Below, piece after piece: positions 5,471-12,799 of a DNA stretch of 16,160 nucleotides. The stretch comes from JACPKO01 sp964406775 (GTDB lineage Bacteria > Patescibacteriota > Microgenomatia > Daviesbacterales > UBA10151): positions 1-16,160 of the forward strand of contig CAYOSW010000026.1 in NCBI GenBank assembly GCA_964406775.1, given 5' to 3'. The translations under genes and the position numbers were made by a program. The first letter of the stretch is position 1. Each line of letters begins with the position of its first letter. The notes below the pieces were generated by a model. The model did no database searches. It saw only the letters and a program-made list of their open reading frames with translations, and was not told the DNA's origin.

Positions 5471-7186
5471 TTATTTAGTTTCGATATTAAAAAGCGGAGA
5501 TTTAATAGAGACATATCCCGGTGCCCTCAAGTTAAAAACGGTTTTAAAATCGGAACCTGAAATGGAGATCGTTCCCCGGTTTGTTGAAAACGATACATTC
5601 GCTGTTGAGCCGTCATTGCTGTAGCTGACGCCGACGGATCCCACCGAAGTTACCGCACCTCCGTGACTGCCTGCCTTATCCTTCATTTCGGAAACGGAAA
5701 AAGGATTTCCCGGCCAACAGGAAGTATCAATCGGAGAAATCCTGTCAGCCTGATCATTTGCTTTATAAACTATATAGGAATTAAGAATATCCGCCATTTG
5801 CTCCTCGTTTAACCAGGGGTGTGAGCGTCCGCAGGTTGCACCGGTTCTGTCACGGTACCATCCTTTATAAAACCAGGGTGAACCGGCCAATTTTTCGTAA
5901 GCATCCGCCGTCCAGCAATTCCGGCTGCCGCATTTGGTATCCCAACCGGAATTGTTACCGTAACCTCCGGTAGTGGATGAATATTGAGCCCCCGGCCCGC
6001 CCTCAAGCACCCATCCTTTAGTTTCTTTAACGGCCTCTTCCCAGGCTCCACCTTTATTACTGTCTTTATAGACCTGACAGGATTCGGTTGCACAAATCGA
6101 GCCCCCTCTTCTGATGGCATAAGTTCTGGCCGCAACGGCTTGAGCCTTAAGAGCTTCTTTCGGGAAAGAGTTCGGCATTTCATAAATCCTCTTCATATAT
6201 TCATCCTCAAAAGCCCGGCTCCCGAAACCGTCAACATTTATCGTTGCCGGAACAGAATAATTTTTATTCAGCGAGGCTCCCGGATAGTAAGCCGCAAGAA
6301 TCTGCTCGGCACTCTGGCCTGCGTCAGCCCGGCCTTTTGCCCCGTATTGGCTCATTCCGTTTCTGTGAGTGTAAGCGCCGAAGGAAAAAGCCGCGAAAGC
6401 CGGACGGAACCCCGGATCATAAGTCGGACGGGCGTTGGCATCATCAGCCAACGGAACATCACCGACGGACGTTACAAATGTTCCCGACTTTGCCGCCAGG
6501 ATCGCTTGTTGCTTTGCCGTCAAATCAGCAATCTTTTTATTTAAATCTTCCTGATAATCTTTAGCTTTTTTAATCTCCCCTCCTAAAAAGTCGGCATTTT
6601 TATCAACCTCAACCTGGAGAAACGCCAGACTTTTTTTATCTTTTTCCAGTTTTTCTTTTTGGGTCAATAAATCCGTTATCTCGTCCGTTATCGAGGTAAT
6701 GATTTTTTGATCTTCACGGGTTGTCGCCATTCTGTAAGAAAGTTCTCTTAATATCCCTCCGGCGCTGTCCTGGGAAAAAATAACCGCCAGTGGAGAATTT
6801 AAAAATGAGCGGATGTAATAACTCCTGACTCTTACCTCAAGCAGTGCCTGCTGTTCCGCAATTTTTTGGGTTCTGGCATTTAAATCCTTCTCCTTTTTAA
6901 TGATTTTTTGAGACAGCATTTCGATATTGTATTGAATCTGAATCAGCTGTTTCTGCAAATTTTCCAGCTGCCCTTCAAGAGGTTTAGTTGCCGATTGGGA
7001 AAGTTTTTTAGCTTCACTTAATTTATTGATTTCTTTTTGGAGATCCTCAATTTCATCCGCCGAGATGATTGAAAAACTGAAGTTAGAGGTAACTAAAAGG
7101 ATACCTGTCAGGACAAAGATCAGTACGAGCTTAATAATAATTTTCCCGCTTTTTAAAATTACCCGCGGAGCTGAAAGTTTTTTCAT
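5471..7186 (-). CDS. Secreted coiled-coil SpoIID/LytB-domain protein (peptidoglycan glycan-strand cleavage)
   Basis: Likely cuts peptidoglycan glycan strands outside the membrane. From ATG 7186 it has 571 residues: a basic N-terminus and a signal peptide or anchor (about 16-42), a long coiled coil (about 46-236) resembling the regulatory helices of PcsB/CwlO-type proteins, then a SpoIID domain. The domain is seen from FSFGAYTHRNGMSQYGAKG (about 267 on), and MPNSFPKEALKAQAVAARTY with Glu344 in the position of the catalytic glutamate of SpoIID. YSSTTGGY follows at about 402. Cys pairs at 365/370 and 419/424 could bind metal or form disulfides. A beta-rich tail follows. A TTG at 7213, directly after the stop of the VirB6-like gene, would add 9 residues; I prefer 7186 because a TGG-TAAAAT element ends 11 nt before it. 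The position after the VirB6-like gene suggests that it opens the wall for that machine. Confidence 0.88.
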   Translation of the reverse strand: MKKLSAPRVILKSGKIIIKLVLIFVLTGILLVTSNFSFSIISADEIEDLQKEINKLSEAKKLSQSATKPLEGQLENLQKQLIQIQYNIEMLSQKIIKKEKDLNARTQKIAEQQALLEVRVRSYYIRSFLNSPLAVIFSQDSAGGILRELSYRMATTREDQKIITSITDEITDLLTQKEKLEKDKKSLAFLQVEVDKNADFLGGEIKKAKDYQEDLNKKIADLTAKQQAILAAKSGTFVTSVGDVPLADDANARPTYDPGFRPAFAAFSFGAYTHRNGMSQYGAKGRADAGQSAEQILAAYYPGASLNKNYSVPATINVDGFGSRAFEDEYMKRIYEMPNSFPKEALKAQAVAARTYAIRRGGSICATESCQVYKDSNKGGAWEEAVKETKGWVLEGGPGAQYSSTTGGYGNNSGWDTKCGSRNCWTADAYEKLAGSPWFYKGWYRDRTGATCGRSHPWLNEEQMADILNSYIVYKANDQADRISPIDTSCWPGNPFSVSEMKDKAGSHGGAVTSVGSVGVSYSNDGSTANVSFSTNRGTISISGSDFKTVFNLRAPGYVSIKSPLFNIETK

Positions 7187-7197
7187 AGAAGTCTTTA

Positions 7198-7206
7198 ATT
7201 TTACCA
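7198..7206 (-). promoter_or_regulatory. Putative internal promoter of the SpoIID-like gene
   Basis: TGG-TAAAAT on the minus strand (5/6 with TGn) ends 11 nt before ATG 7186, the same spacing as in front of the PH-domain operon. It would allow expression separate from the VirB6-like gene upstream. Confidence 0.4.
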
Positions 7207-7213
7207 CCCGCAA

Positions 7214-9571
7214 TTAATCACCGGGCTCGTTTTTGGGTTTTAAAGCGTCAGGGATTTGAGCCGGTCCGTCGGGTATCTCCGGCTTCGGTGCGGGCTTTTC
7301 TTCTTCCGGTATTTCGGCGTGGGCAACCATTGTTTTTTCTGCGTGCTTGGTTCTGTCGACCTCAACCTTGGTTTCCTCTTCCTCTTTTTGACCCTCTGCT
7401 TCCATAACTTCCTTGAGAACAGTCTTAGCGGCTTCAAGTTTTGCTTTAAGATAAGCGACTATCTCGGCGTTGGAGAAGCCTCCCAAAAGCAGGAACGGCA
7501 GAATCTTTGAAACCATTCTCTTTCCTTCCTCAACCCTCTTCGGATCACCCGAAAGCAACAGGTCGATAACTGTCGGAATTTGTTTTACTTCCTGCTTTAA
7601 CCATTCGGCACGGTTTTGAGGTTTGCCGTCAGGACCGGATGGCGGTTCCAGTTTGCGGTAGTTTTCCTGCCAGATGGTTCTTACTTCTTCGTAGTCCTCA
7701 AGGTTCACCTGCTGAACTTCGTTGTTTTGAGGCAAAGTAACACCCGCTGCCGGAGGATTTGCCGCGTTAACAACAGATTTGGCAACCGCATTACCCTGTT
7801 TGGATTGCTGGACCAATCTTTCTTTAATAGCTGAGAATCTTTCCTTCTCTGCCGGAGATACTAATTGGCTTGTGCCCGCAACTCTTGAGAGCAGTTCACT
7901 CATACGGTTGTACTCTTCCCTGCCGGCACCTGATTTTTGCATTGAGGAGGCTTCCAGCTTCGCAATGTCGCGCATTGTCGGGATGGATAGTCCGGCCTGA
8001 GACAGAGCCTCAACAATTTGAGAGGACTGAGTGTTGGAAATGTTGATCAGGTTGGATGCGAGTAAATTGCTTGCCTGAATATTGGCGTTTTCAATATTGA
8101 CGGTGGATGCTCTGCCCGCTTGGGATGCCGACTGGAATGCAGTCTGACCGATCGCCTGCTGCGCCCTGGCGCTTTCTTCCTGCATCGCCTGCTGCATCTC
8201 GGCAACCGGAGTATGTCTGAATTTAGACAAAGGCAGGCTTTTTGCCATACCTGTAACTCCGGGAGGAGGCGTCATAGGAGGTGTCGGACTTCCGGGAGGC
8301 GGATAAGCTGATTCCGGACGGTAGCGCCCCGGAGGAGGCAAACCGTTTCTGGCCAAAAACTTAACCAAGTTGCTGTCGCCAAGAGATGCACCGTTAAAGT
8401 AATCAAGAAAAATGCGGAGCAGAATCCACGGTAAAATAATAACCATCCAGAGCATTAAAAGCGCCACAAGATAAAGAACATATGTGTCTTTGTAATTTAC
8501 GTTGTTATTCCCTAAAACCAGCTGACCCGGACCGCCTAAAAGAATATTTATCGCGGTCGGATAAATTATCTGACCCGCGGCAGTTAAAGTCCCGGCTTTG
8601 GCCGTATCAAACACAAGAGGCACGCCCGTAACGTTACTACCGCTGGTATCCACCCCGTATTTCCAGATCTCAACCAATCCGCGCAGGAAGATTGCAAAAA
8701 GCGGAGCATACAAAACCCACCTGAAAAACTCCCCTATCCAGATTTTGGCGGTATTGCGGACCGGCTTGAAAAACAGTAAAAGCGGAAAAACCGGAGAAAC
8801 TAAAATAAAGAACCAGAGGATAACCTTGCGGATTATCAGGATAATAAACATTGTGTAGTAAGTTGCCGCAGTCGCTTTAATCAAAAGCAGTGAGGTTATT
8901 GCCGATTCGTTATATTCCCCGCCGATTCTGCGGAATCCCCGGAACTCGCCGTATCCGAAGGCCACATTTAATAAATCCCTTGTAGTTATCAGCCTGGTTG
9001 TACCGTCAGGTTGGGGCAAATTCAGGAAAAACCCCTGGATGATGTCGGTTAAAGCATAAACGGTTCTGACGATCGAGAAAGAAAAAATTACCAGAACCAG
9101 CACCATTACGAAACGGATAATCAGCCGTTTTACCGTCAAACTCCTGCCTCGGGTTATAATCATCAGGAATGCACCGACCAGAATGAACAGCCCGAGGATG
9201 GCAAAAACCGTATTCCTCACAAATTCCCAAAGCTTATCGAAAGGCGTCTGCGAACCTGTAAACTTCGCCCACTGATAATTCTCAAGAAGCCAGTCTAAAA
9301 CATCTTCGGAGCGCGCAGCCAATTTCCCGGTAAAAGTAACTTCATCATCAGGCTGCCAGCCTCCGGCTGCAGACCCGGCTTCCCCTATTATGGCTAACGA
9401 GTCGGGACGGTCCTGGGGTATTGCTGAAGCGCCGGGAGAACCGGAAGCTGCCGGAGATCCCGAAGCCGCGGGCGATGCAGAGGGTGAGGGTGAAACCTGG
9501 GCAAAAACGTGAACAACAGATGATTGAAATACAAATATTGAAAGTATTAGACCAAGTATTAATTTTTTCAT
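7214..9571 (-). CDS. VirB6/TrbL-like polytopic membrane protein with long soluble C-terminus
   Basis: Probable inner-membrane channel or platform component of a type IV secretion-like system. The 785-residue protein has a signal peptide (MKKLILGLILSIFVF, cleavage near VFAQ at 22-25) and a Pro/Ser/Ala/Gly low-complexity stretch with AASGSP repeated at 35-46. Hydrophobic helices lie at about 119-140, 148-172, 226-268 (two), 284-300 and 362-388, with amphipathic segments between. A Pro-rich linker (PPPG repeated, about 411-439) leads to a Gln/Ala/Ser-rich helical region (about 450-600), a further helical part (about 620-725) and a charged Lys/Glu/Pro tail. Typical VirB6 proteins are near 300 residues, so about 375 residues are extra. 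The assignment rests on topology, partners and the known CPR pattern rather than a sharp motif. AAGG lies 8 nt before the ATG. Three VirB2-like genes lie just upstream. Confidence 0.75.
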   Translation of the reverse strand: MKKLILGLILSIFVFQSSVVHVFAQVSPSPSASPAASGSPAASGSPGASAIPQDRPDSLAIIGEAGSAAGGWQPDDEVTFTGKLAARSEDVLDWLLENYQWAKFTGSQTPFDKLWEFVRNTVFAILGLFILVGAFLMIITRGRSLTVKRLIIRFVMVLVLVIFSFSIVRTVYALTDIIQGFFLNLPQPDGTTRLITTRDLLNVAFGYGEFRGFRRIGGEYNESAITSLLLIKATAATYYTMFIILIIRKVILWFFILVSPVFPLLLFFKPVRNTAKIWIGEFFRWVLYAPLFAIFLRGLVEIWKYGVDTSGSNVTGVPLVFDTAKAGTLTAAGQIIYPTAINILLGGPGQLVLGNNNVNYKDTYVLYLVALLMLWMVIILPWILLRIFLDYFNGASLGDSNLVKFLARNGLPPPGRYRPESAYPPPGSPTPPMTPPPGVTGMAKSLPLSKFRHTPVAEMQQAMQEESARAQQAIGQTAFQSASQAGRASTVNIENANIQASNLLASNLINISNTQSSQIVEALSQAGLSIPTMRDIAKLEASSMQKSGAGREEYNRMSELLSRVAGTSQLVSPAEKERFSAIKERLVQQSKQGNAVAKSVVNAANPPAAGVTLPQNNEVQQVNLEDYEEVRTIWQENYRKLEPPSGPDGKPQNRAEWLKQEVKQIPTVIDLLLSGDPKRVEEGKRMVSKILPFLLLGGFSNAEIVAYLKAKLEAAKTVLKEVMEAEGQKEEEETKVEVDRTKHAEKTMVAHAEIPEEEKPAPKPEIPDGPAQIPDALKPKNEPGD

Positions 9572-9586
9572 GGGCAGACCTTATTG

Positions 9587-9668
9587 AATAAACCAATGCC
9601 AAATATACAAATGCCCAATTAATATTTATTGGGAATTTGGAATTGGGTTATTTGTATATTGGTTTATT
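9587..9668. repeat. Nested AT-rich palindrome between VirB2-like and VirB6-like genes
   Basis: Outer arms AATAAACCAAT (9587-9597) and ATTGGTTTATT (9658-9668) are an 11-bp perfect inverted repeat. Inside it, ATATACAAAT and CCCAATT on the left face AATTGGG and ATTTGTATAT on the right. A competing inner fold pairs CCAAAT with ATTTGG and CCCAAT with ATTGGG. No T-tract follows on either strand, so it is not a standard terminator. It could reduce readthrough between pilin-like and channel genes, protect mRNA ends, or be a copy of a dispersed intergenic repeat. Confidence 0.7.
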
Positions 9669-9673
9669 TGCAT

Positions 9674-9970
9674 CTATCTACTAAATCCCGGTATCTTAAT
9701 AACATCAATTGCCAATATCTGATAAAGCGCATAACCGGCTATCGCCAAAACAACGCCGACTATGGAGTAAGTAATGTAAGATTTCCCTCTTCTGAGCTGA
9801 TCCTGACTACCCTGGGAGGTAAGCACTAAAAAACCTCCGTAAACAATAAAAAGCAGGGCAACCACACCGATAAAACTGAGCCCTATTCCGTATAGACTCG
9901 ACGCAAATCCCGTCGGCGAGCAGGGTATGTCTCCTAAATCTGTCGGTAAAACTCCGTTAACGCATTCCAT
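9674..9970 (-). CDS. VirB2/TrbC-like two-helix membrane protein (paralog A)
   Basis: A 98-residue protein of pilin-subunit type: membrane helices at about 27-44 and 67-88 flank a short polar loop with GGFLVLTSQGS, then a basic stretch and SYITYSIVG. The same G-[IF]-x-x-[LI]-x-S-x-G pattern is found in three other proteins of this window. There is no cleavable signal peptide, but Cys3 and Cys17 lie in the short N-terminal segment and may form a disulfide if exported. The ATG lies 2 nt after the TGA of the preceding paralog, without a visible Shine-Dalgarno site, so translation is probably coupled. In related systems such proteins form the pilus shaft or a membrane pool of subunits; which role applies here is unknown. 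Confidence 0.78.
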   Translation of the reverse strand: MECVNGVLPTDLGDIPCSPTGFASSLYGIGLSFIGVVALLFIVYGGFLVLTSQGSQDQLRRGKSYITYSIVGVVLAIAGYALYQILAIDVIKIPGFSR

Positions 9971-9972
9971 AA

Positions 9973-10359
9973 TCAGTTACAGGTATTAAAACCGAGTGCA
10001 TTAATACACTCAGCTCCGGTTACGTAAGAAATTACTCTTAATATTAAAAAGGAAGAGAGTACGATCACAAATCCGATTATCGAGTAATATAGCGAAGTTT
10101 TGGCTTTGGCCACTCTGGCCGCGTCCCCTCCCGAAGTCAGAATCCGGATTCCCGAAAGGACAATCAATATTATTGCGGCGATACCGGAGAGGGCAAAAAT
10201 TCCGTTAACAATATTCCCCAAATAATACGGCAGACATCCGAGCCGGGCGATGTTGTCCTGGAAACATTCCTCACGCGTCAAACCTGCAGCATAAGCACTT
10301 TTGACGGGAGTAAGCAACAAAGATAGGCTCAGAATGAGCCTTTTAACAGAGCTGGGCAT
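9973..10359 (-). CDS. VirB2/TrbC-like membrane protein with signal peptide (paralog B)
   Basis: The 128-residue protein has a signal peptide (SVKRLILSLSLLLTPVKSAYA, likely cut after AYA at 22-24). Two helices follow, at about 52-69 and 89-112, around the loop SGIRILTSGGD and the basic stretch ARVAKAKTSLYYSIIG. This is the TrbC/VirB2 layout. Four cysteines (32, 42, 118, 127) all lie outside the membrane helices, two on each side of the helix pair, which is unusual for classical VirB2 and suggests disulfides. It is followed after 2 nt by paralog A. Upstream there are 54 nt with possible weak -10 elements (TATGCT 11 nt before the ATG), so it may be transcribed with paralog C or alone. Confidence 0.8.
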   Translation of the reverse strand: MPSSVKRLILSLSLLLTPVKSAYAAGLTREECFQDNIARLGCLPYYLGNIVNGIFALSGIAAIILIVLSGIRILTSGGDAARVAKAKTSLYYSIIGFVIVLSSFLILRVISYVTGAECINALGFNTCN

Positions 10360-10413
10360 AAACTAACATTAGCATAGAAAGTTGAGAATTTAAACTGGAC
10401 TTTAGGCGGAGAT

Positions 10414-10827
10414 TTACTCGATGCTTTCGTTAACTTCCTGAATTGTCTGGAATTTAAAGCCTTCTTCCAAAGGATTGTCCGCACCGAGCAGTCTGAATAC
10501 GACATTTAAGGCAAAGAACGATCCTGCAACGATAACCAAACCGATAACTGCTGCAACAATATGCTTACGGGCCGCCTCAACCGCAATTTTATCCCCTCTT
10601 GAAGTAATCCATTTAATTCCTCCGAACATCAGGTAAGCGACCGCCAAAAACGCGGCGATCAAAAACATCATATTTACTATATATTGGGGAATTGCCTCAA
10701 CTTTAGTGTTTGCGGCGAGTGATCCGCCGGGAGCTTTAAGACCCTGGTTTTGGGCAAAGACGGAAACGGTTACGAAAAGATAAGTAATACCTGAGGTAGC
10801 TGCAGCAATAATTTTCGGTTTGGACAT
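10414..10827 (-). CDS. VirB2/TrbC-like pilin-type protein (paralog C)
   Basis: From ATG 10827 it has 137 residues with a signal peptide (MSKPKIIAAATSGITYLFV, likely cut after VFA at 25). A Gly/Pro/Ala-rich mature N-terminus follows, then helices at about 50-68 and 91-112 around GGIKWITSRGDK and the basic VEAARKHIV. An acidic C-terminus ends in NESIE. It is the clearest match of the four to the TrbC/VirB2 family. The frame continues upstream to a TTG at 10863, but that would put the TTGACA -35 box inside the coding region. CAAAAT ending 6 nt before ATG 10827 supports the shorter, leaderless form. It is first in the minus-strand module and divergent from the KPAVYLYP gene. Confidence 0.82.
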   Translation of the reverse strand: MSKPKIIAAATSGITYLFVTVSVFAQNQGLKAPGGSLAANTKVEAIPQYIVNMMFLIAAFLAVAYLMFGGIKWITSRGDKIAVEAARKHIVAAVIGLVIVAGSFFALNVVFRLLGADNPLEEGFKFQTIQEVNESIE

Positions 10828-10833
10828 TGATTT

Positions 10834-10863
10834 ATTTTGCCCATAATCCATTTTCTTTGTCAA
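10834..10863 (-). promoter_or_regulatory. Promoter of the VirB2/VirB6-like module
   Basis: Consensus TTGACA (10858-10863), an 18-nt spacer and CAAAAT (10834-10839) on the minus strand. The hexamer ends 6 nt before ATG 10827, predicting a leaderless message. It faces the promoter of the divergent gene across 12 nt. Confidence 0.6.
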
Positions 10864-10875
10864 GTAACAGCTGTT

Positions 10876-10903
10876 TTGAGATTTTTCCGCTTTAATATAA
10901 AAT
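10876..10903 (+). promoter_or_regulatory. Promoter of the KPAVYLYP gene
   Basis: TTGAGA (10876-10881, 5/6), a 16-nt spacer and TAAAAT (10898-10903, 5/6). The -10 ends 6 nt before ATG 10910, so the transcript is probably leaderless. It is divergent with the module promoter at 10834-10863. Confidence 0.62.
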
Positions 10904-10909
10904 GAATTA

Positions 10910-12352
10910 ATGGGTTACGCTGCCATCTCGATGGGTCTGTTTGTTTTTATATTCGCCTATTTCACTTTTAACGCCCCTTCCACTCCCAAGCCCACGGAAA
11001 AACCTAAAACTGATCAGATCAGCGAGCTTTGCCAGACAGAAGACCCGGCTGTTGCCCCGACTTTCCAGGCTCCTGCCGATGATGTCAGCAAAGTCGGATG
11101 GGATGATCAGGACAGGGAGAGCGGAACACTCGTCAGGGATCCCGAAGGGTGCGGGGGCGACAGGCATAATTTCCGCAGAGGCAATGTTACCTACCGGCTG
11201 ATCCGCAAGAATGTGCCGATGAGTACAACGGATGTTAAAAAACACGACTATAATTGGGATGATTCAAGCTGTCATTTTGACAGCGCCGAAAAGCTGGGAT
11301 TTGAAATTCCGGAAATAGACAGATCCAGATTTAAGATTTTCTTCCCGGAAATTTCCGGTGAAATCAGTTTGGATAGACTGCTCGAAAGCCGTACCAGAGG
11401 CGGTGAACGTGATCTAATGTATTTTATTGATTACGGATTGGTATTTTTACTGCACGTTAATCCGGACGGAGGATTTACGGAGCTTAAAGGAGGGACGACA
11501 GGCGGACAATCGGAAACATTCTACCTTGTGGATATTTATCAGGATATTGATTCCGGTCGGCCCGATCTTCCGCCCGAAGCATTTGCCTGTGACGCAACCA
11601 AAGGGGCCCAGGCAATTTCCGGGACTCAGGTTATCCAGCCGGCACAAAGCATCAGCGAGGATCCGGACCAGCTTCAGCTCCAGTATTTCGTGTTCGGAAC
11701 AGGCGCCTCGAGCAATAAAGTTGTAAACGGCTGGGGTGTCCACTGCAAGCCGGCAGTTTATCTTTATCCCCCGCAAAAACAACTGGTTAACGTTAAAATT
11801 TATCCTTCGGGATTTTTGACTTACGTTGACCCGCCTTATGACAATGAAAAAGGCTGGGTGGTTGAGGCCTATCCCGACGGAAGACTTTTCGGGCTGGATC
11901 ACAACTCCATACCTGCAAATTACTTATATTTTGAATCTAAAATCCGCGATGAGGTAATTAGAAAGCCTCAGAAAGGCTGGGTGGTTAAATATGCGGATCT
12001 TGAAAAACTTTATAAGGAGATTCTCCCAAAACTCGGACTGAATGCCACTCAGGAGAAAGATTTTATCGGATACTGGACTAAGGCTTTATCCAAAGACCCC
12101 TCGGCCTACTATTTTGTCGGCATTATCGATCAGTCAAATGTGGACGAAATTGAAAAGCTGGAAATCACACCCAAACCCGATTTCATAAACCGGGTGAGGT
12201 TTTATTTCGAAAGACTGGATGCGCCGAAAACAGTTGAAGCGCCCGACTTAACCGGAAACCTCGGAACAGCAGATAATAGCCAATTCAGGGTTGTTGAATG
12301 GGGCGGAATGGTTAAAAACGACCCGGATCACCCGTTTACCTGCAGTCAATAA
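10910..12352 (+). CDS. Membrane-anchored protein with KPAVYLYP domain, function unknown
   Basis: The 480-residue protein has an N-terminal hydrophobic helix (about 4-20), which acts as an uncleaved anchor or signal, followed by a Pro/Thr/Lys linker and a long extracytoplasmic part. The C-terminal half carries GVHCKPAVYLYP at 276-287, then VNVKIYPSGFLTYVDPPY and GWVVEAYPDG, and ends with VVEWGGMVK. This is a motif set I know from surface proteins of CPR and some other bacteria ('KPxIYLYP' proteins), with no established function. Six cysteines (41, 81, 121, 227, 279, 478) are compatible with disulfides. GWVV occurs twice (315, 356), which may mark an internal repeat. It is read divergently from the pilin-like module and convergently with paralog D, the only plus-strand gene in a long minus-strand block, so a link to the secretion-like machine is suggested only by position. 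Confidence 0.8.
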   Translation: MGYAAISMGLFVFIFAYFTFNAPSTPKPTEKPKTDQISELCQTEDPAVAPTFQAPADDVSKVGWDDQDRESGTLVRDPEGCGGDRHNFRRGNVTYRLIRKNVPMSTTDVKKHDYNWDDSSCHFDSAEKLGFEIPEIDRSRFKIFFPEISGEISLDRLLESRTRGGERDLMYFIDYGLVFLLHVNPDGGFTELKGGTTGGQSETFYLVDIYQDIDSGRPDLPPEAFACDATKGAQAISGTQVIQPAQSISEDPDQLQLQYFVFGTGASSNKVVNGWGVHCKPAVYLYPPQKQLVNVKIYPSGFLTYVDPPYDNEKGWVVEAYPDGRLFGLDHNSIPANYLYFESKIRDEVIRKPQKGWVVKYADLEKLYKEILPKLGLNATQEKDFIGYWTKALSKDPSAYYFVGIIDQSNVDEIEKLEITPKPDFINRVRFYFERLDAPKTVEAPDLTGNLGTADNSQFRVVEWGGMVKNDPDHPFTCSQ

Positions 12353-12396
12353 GCTGAGGCTTGCGGGCTAATCTCTAAAGAACCTGTATTAGAAAA

Positions 12397-12783
12397 TTAA
12401 GGAGTTTCGTTTAAGAGTTTATCAGGGCTGACAAAGCTTTCCCAATCGCCGCCGGTAATAAAGACAATCACCCTGACCACAAAAAACGCGGAAAGCATTA
12501 CGATAAGTCCGATCATTGCATAATAGAATCTTCTTTTGGCGGAGGCAACCTTTTCAGGATCCCCTCTGGAGAGAATCCATTGGATACCCGAGATAATCAC
12601 CATAACCAAAGTCAGAAAACTTCCCAGTATAAATAAGTTGTTTACGATAGTCTGAAAAAAAGTTGTGCCCGTTGTTTCCAGCCCGCCGCGTAAAGCAACG
12701 GGTACACCGGAAGGTGCAATCAAATCTACCGGACCGGCTGAACCTCCGGGAACTTTAAATTGAGCCAATAAATTCGTCGCCAT
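12397..12783 (-). CDS. VirB2/TrbC-like membrane protein (paralog D)
   Basis: The 128-residue protein has helices at about 49-65 and 88-110 around SGIQWILSRGDPEKV and the basic SAKRRFYYAMIG. This is the same pattern as paralogs A-C and is closest to C in the loop (SRGD) and to B in the YY-x-x-IG part. It has no signal peptide; a Gly/Pro-rich segment of about 40 residues (VPGGSAGPVDL and so on) precedes the first helix. It lies 2-3 kb from the other paralogs and starts 16 nt after the stop of the Clp ATPase, so it is probably in that operon. GGAAAA before the ATG is only a weak ribosome site. The gene ends 44 nt from the convergent KPAVYLYP gene; no clear terminator is visible between them. Confidence 0.78.
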   Translation of the reverse strand: MATNLLAQFKVPGGSAGPVDLIAPSGVPVALRGGLETTGTTFFQTIVNNLFILGSFLTLVMVIISGIQWILSRGDPEKVASAKRRFYYAMIGLIVMLSAFFVVRVIVFITGGDWESFVSPDKLLNETP

Positions 12784-12799
12784 TTTTCCGATTTAATTA

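Noticed and set aside
5984..6544. A 186-codon open frame on the plus strand.
   Set aside because: It is antisense to the SpoIID-like gene, with Arg/Ser-rich composition, no domain and no promoter or ribosome site; a shadow of a conserved coding region.
12353..12396. Terminator between the convergent KPAVYLYP and paralog D genes.
   Set aside because: Only a 5-bp CTAAT/ATTAG pairing with a long loop is visible, without a T-tract.
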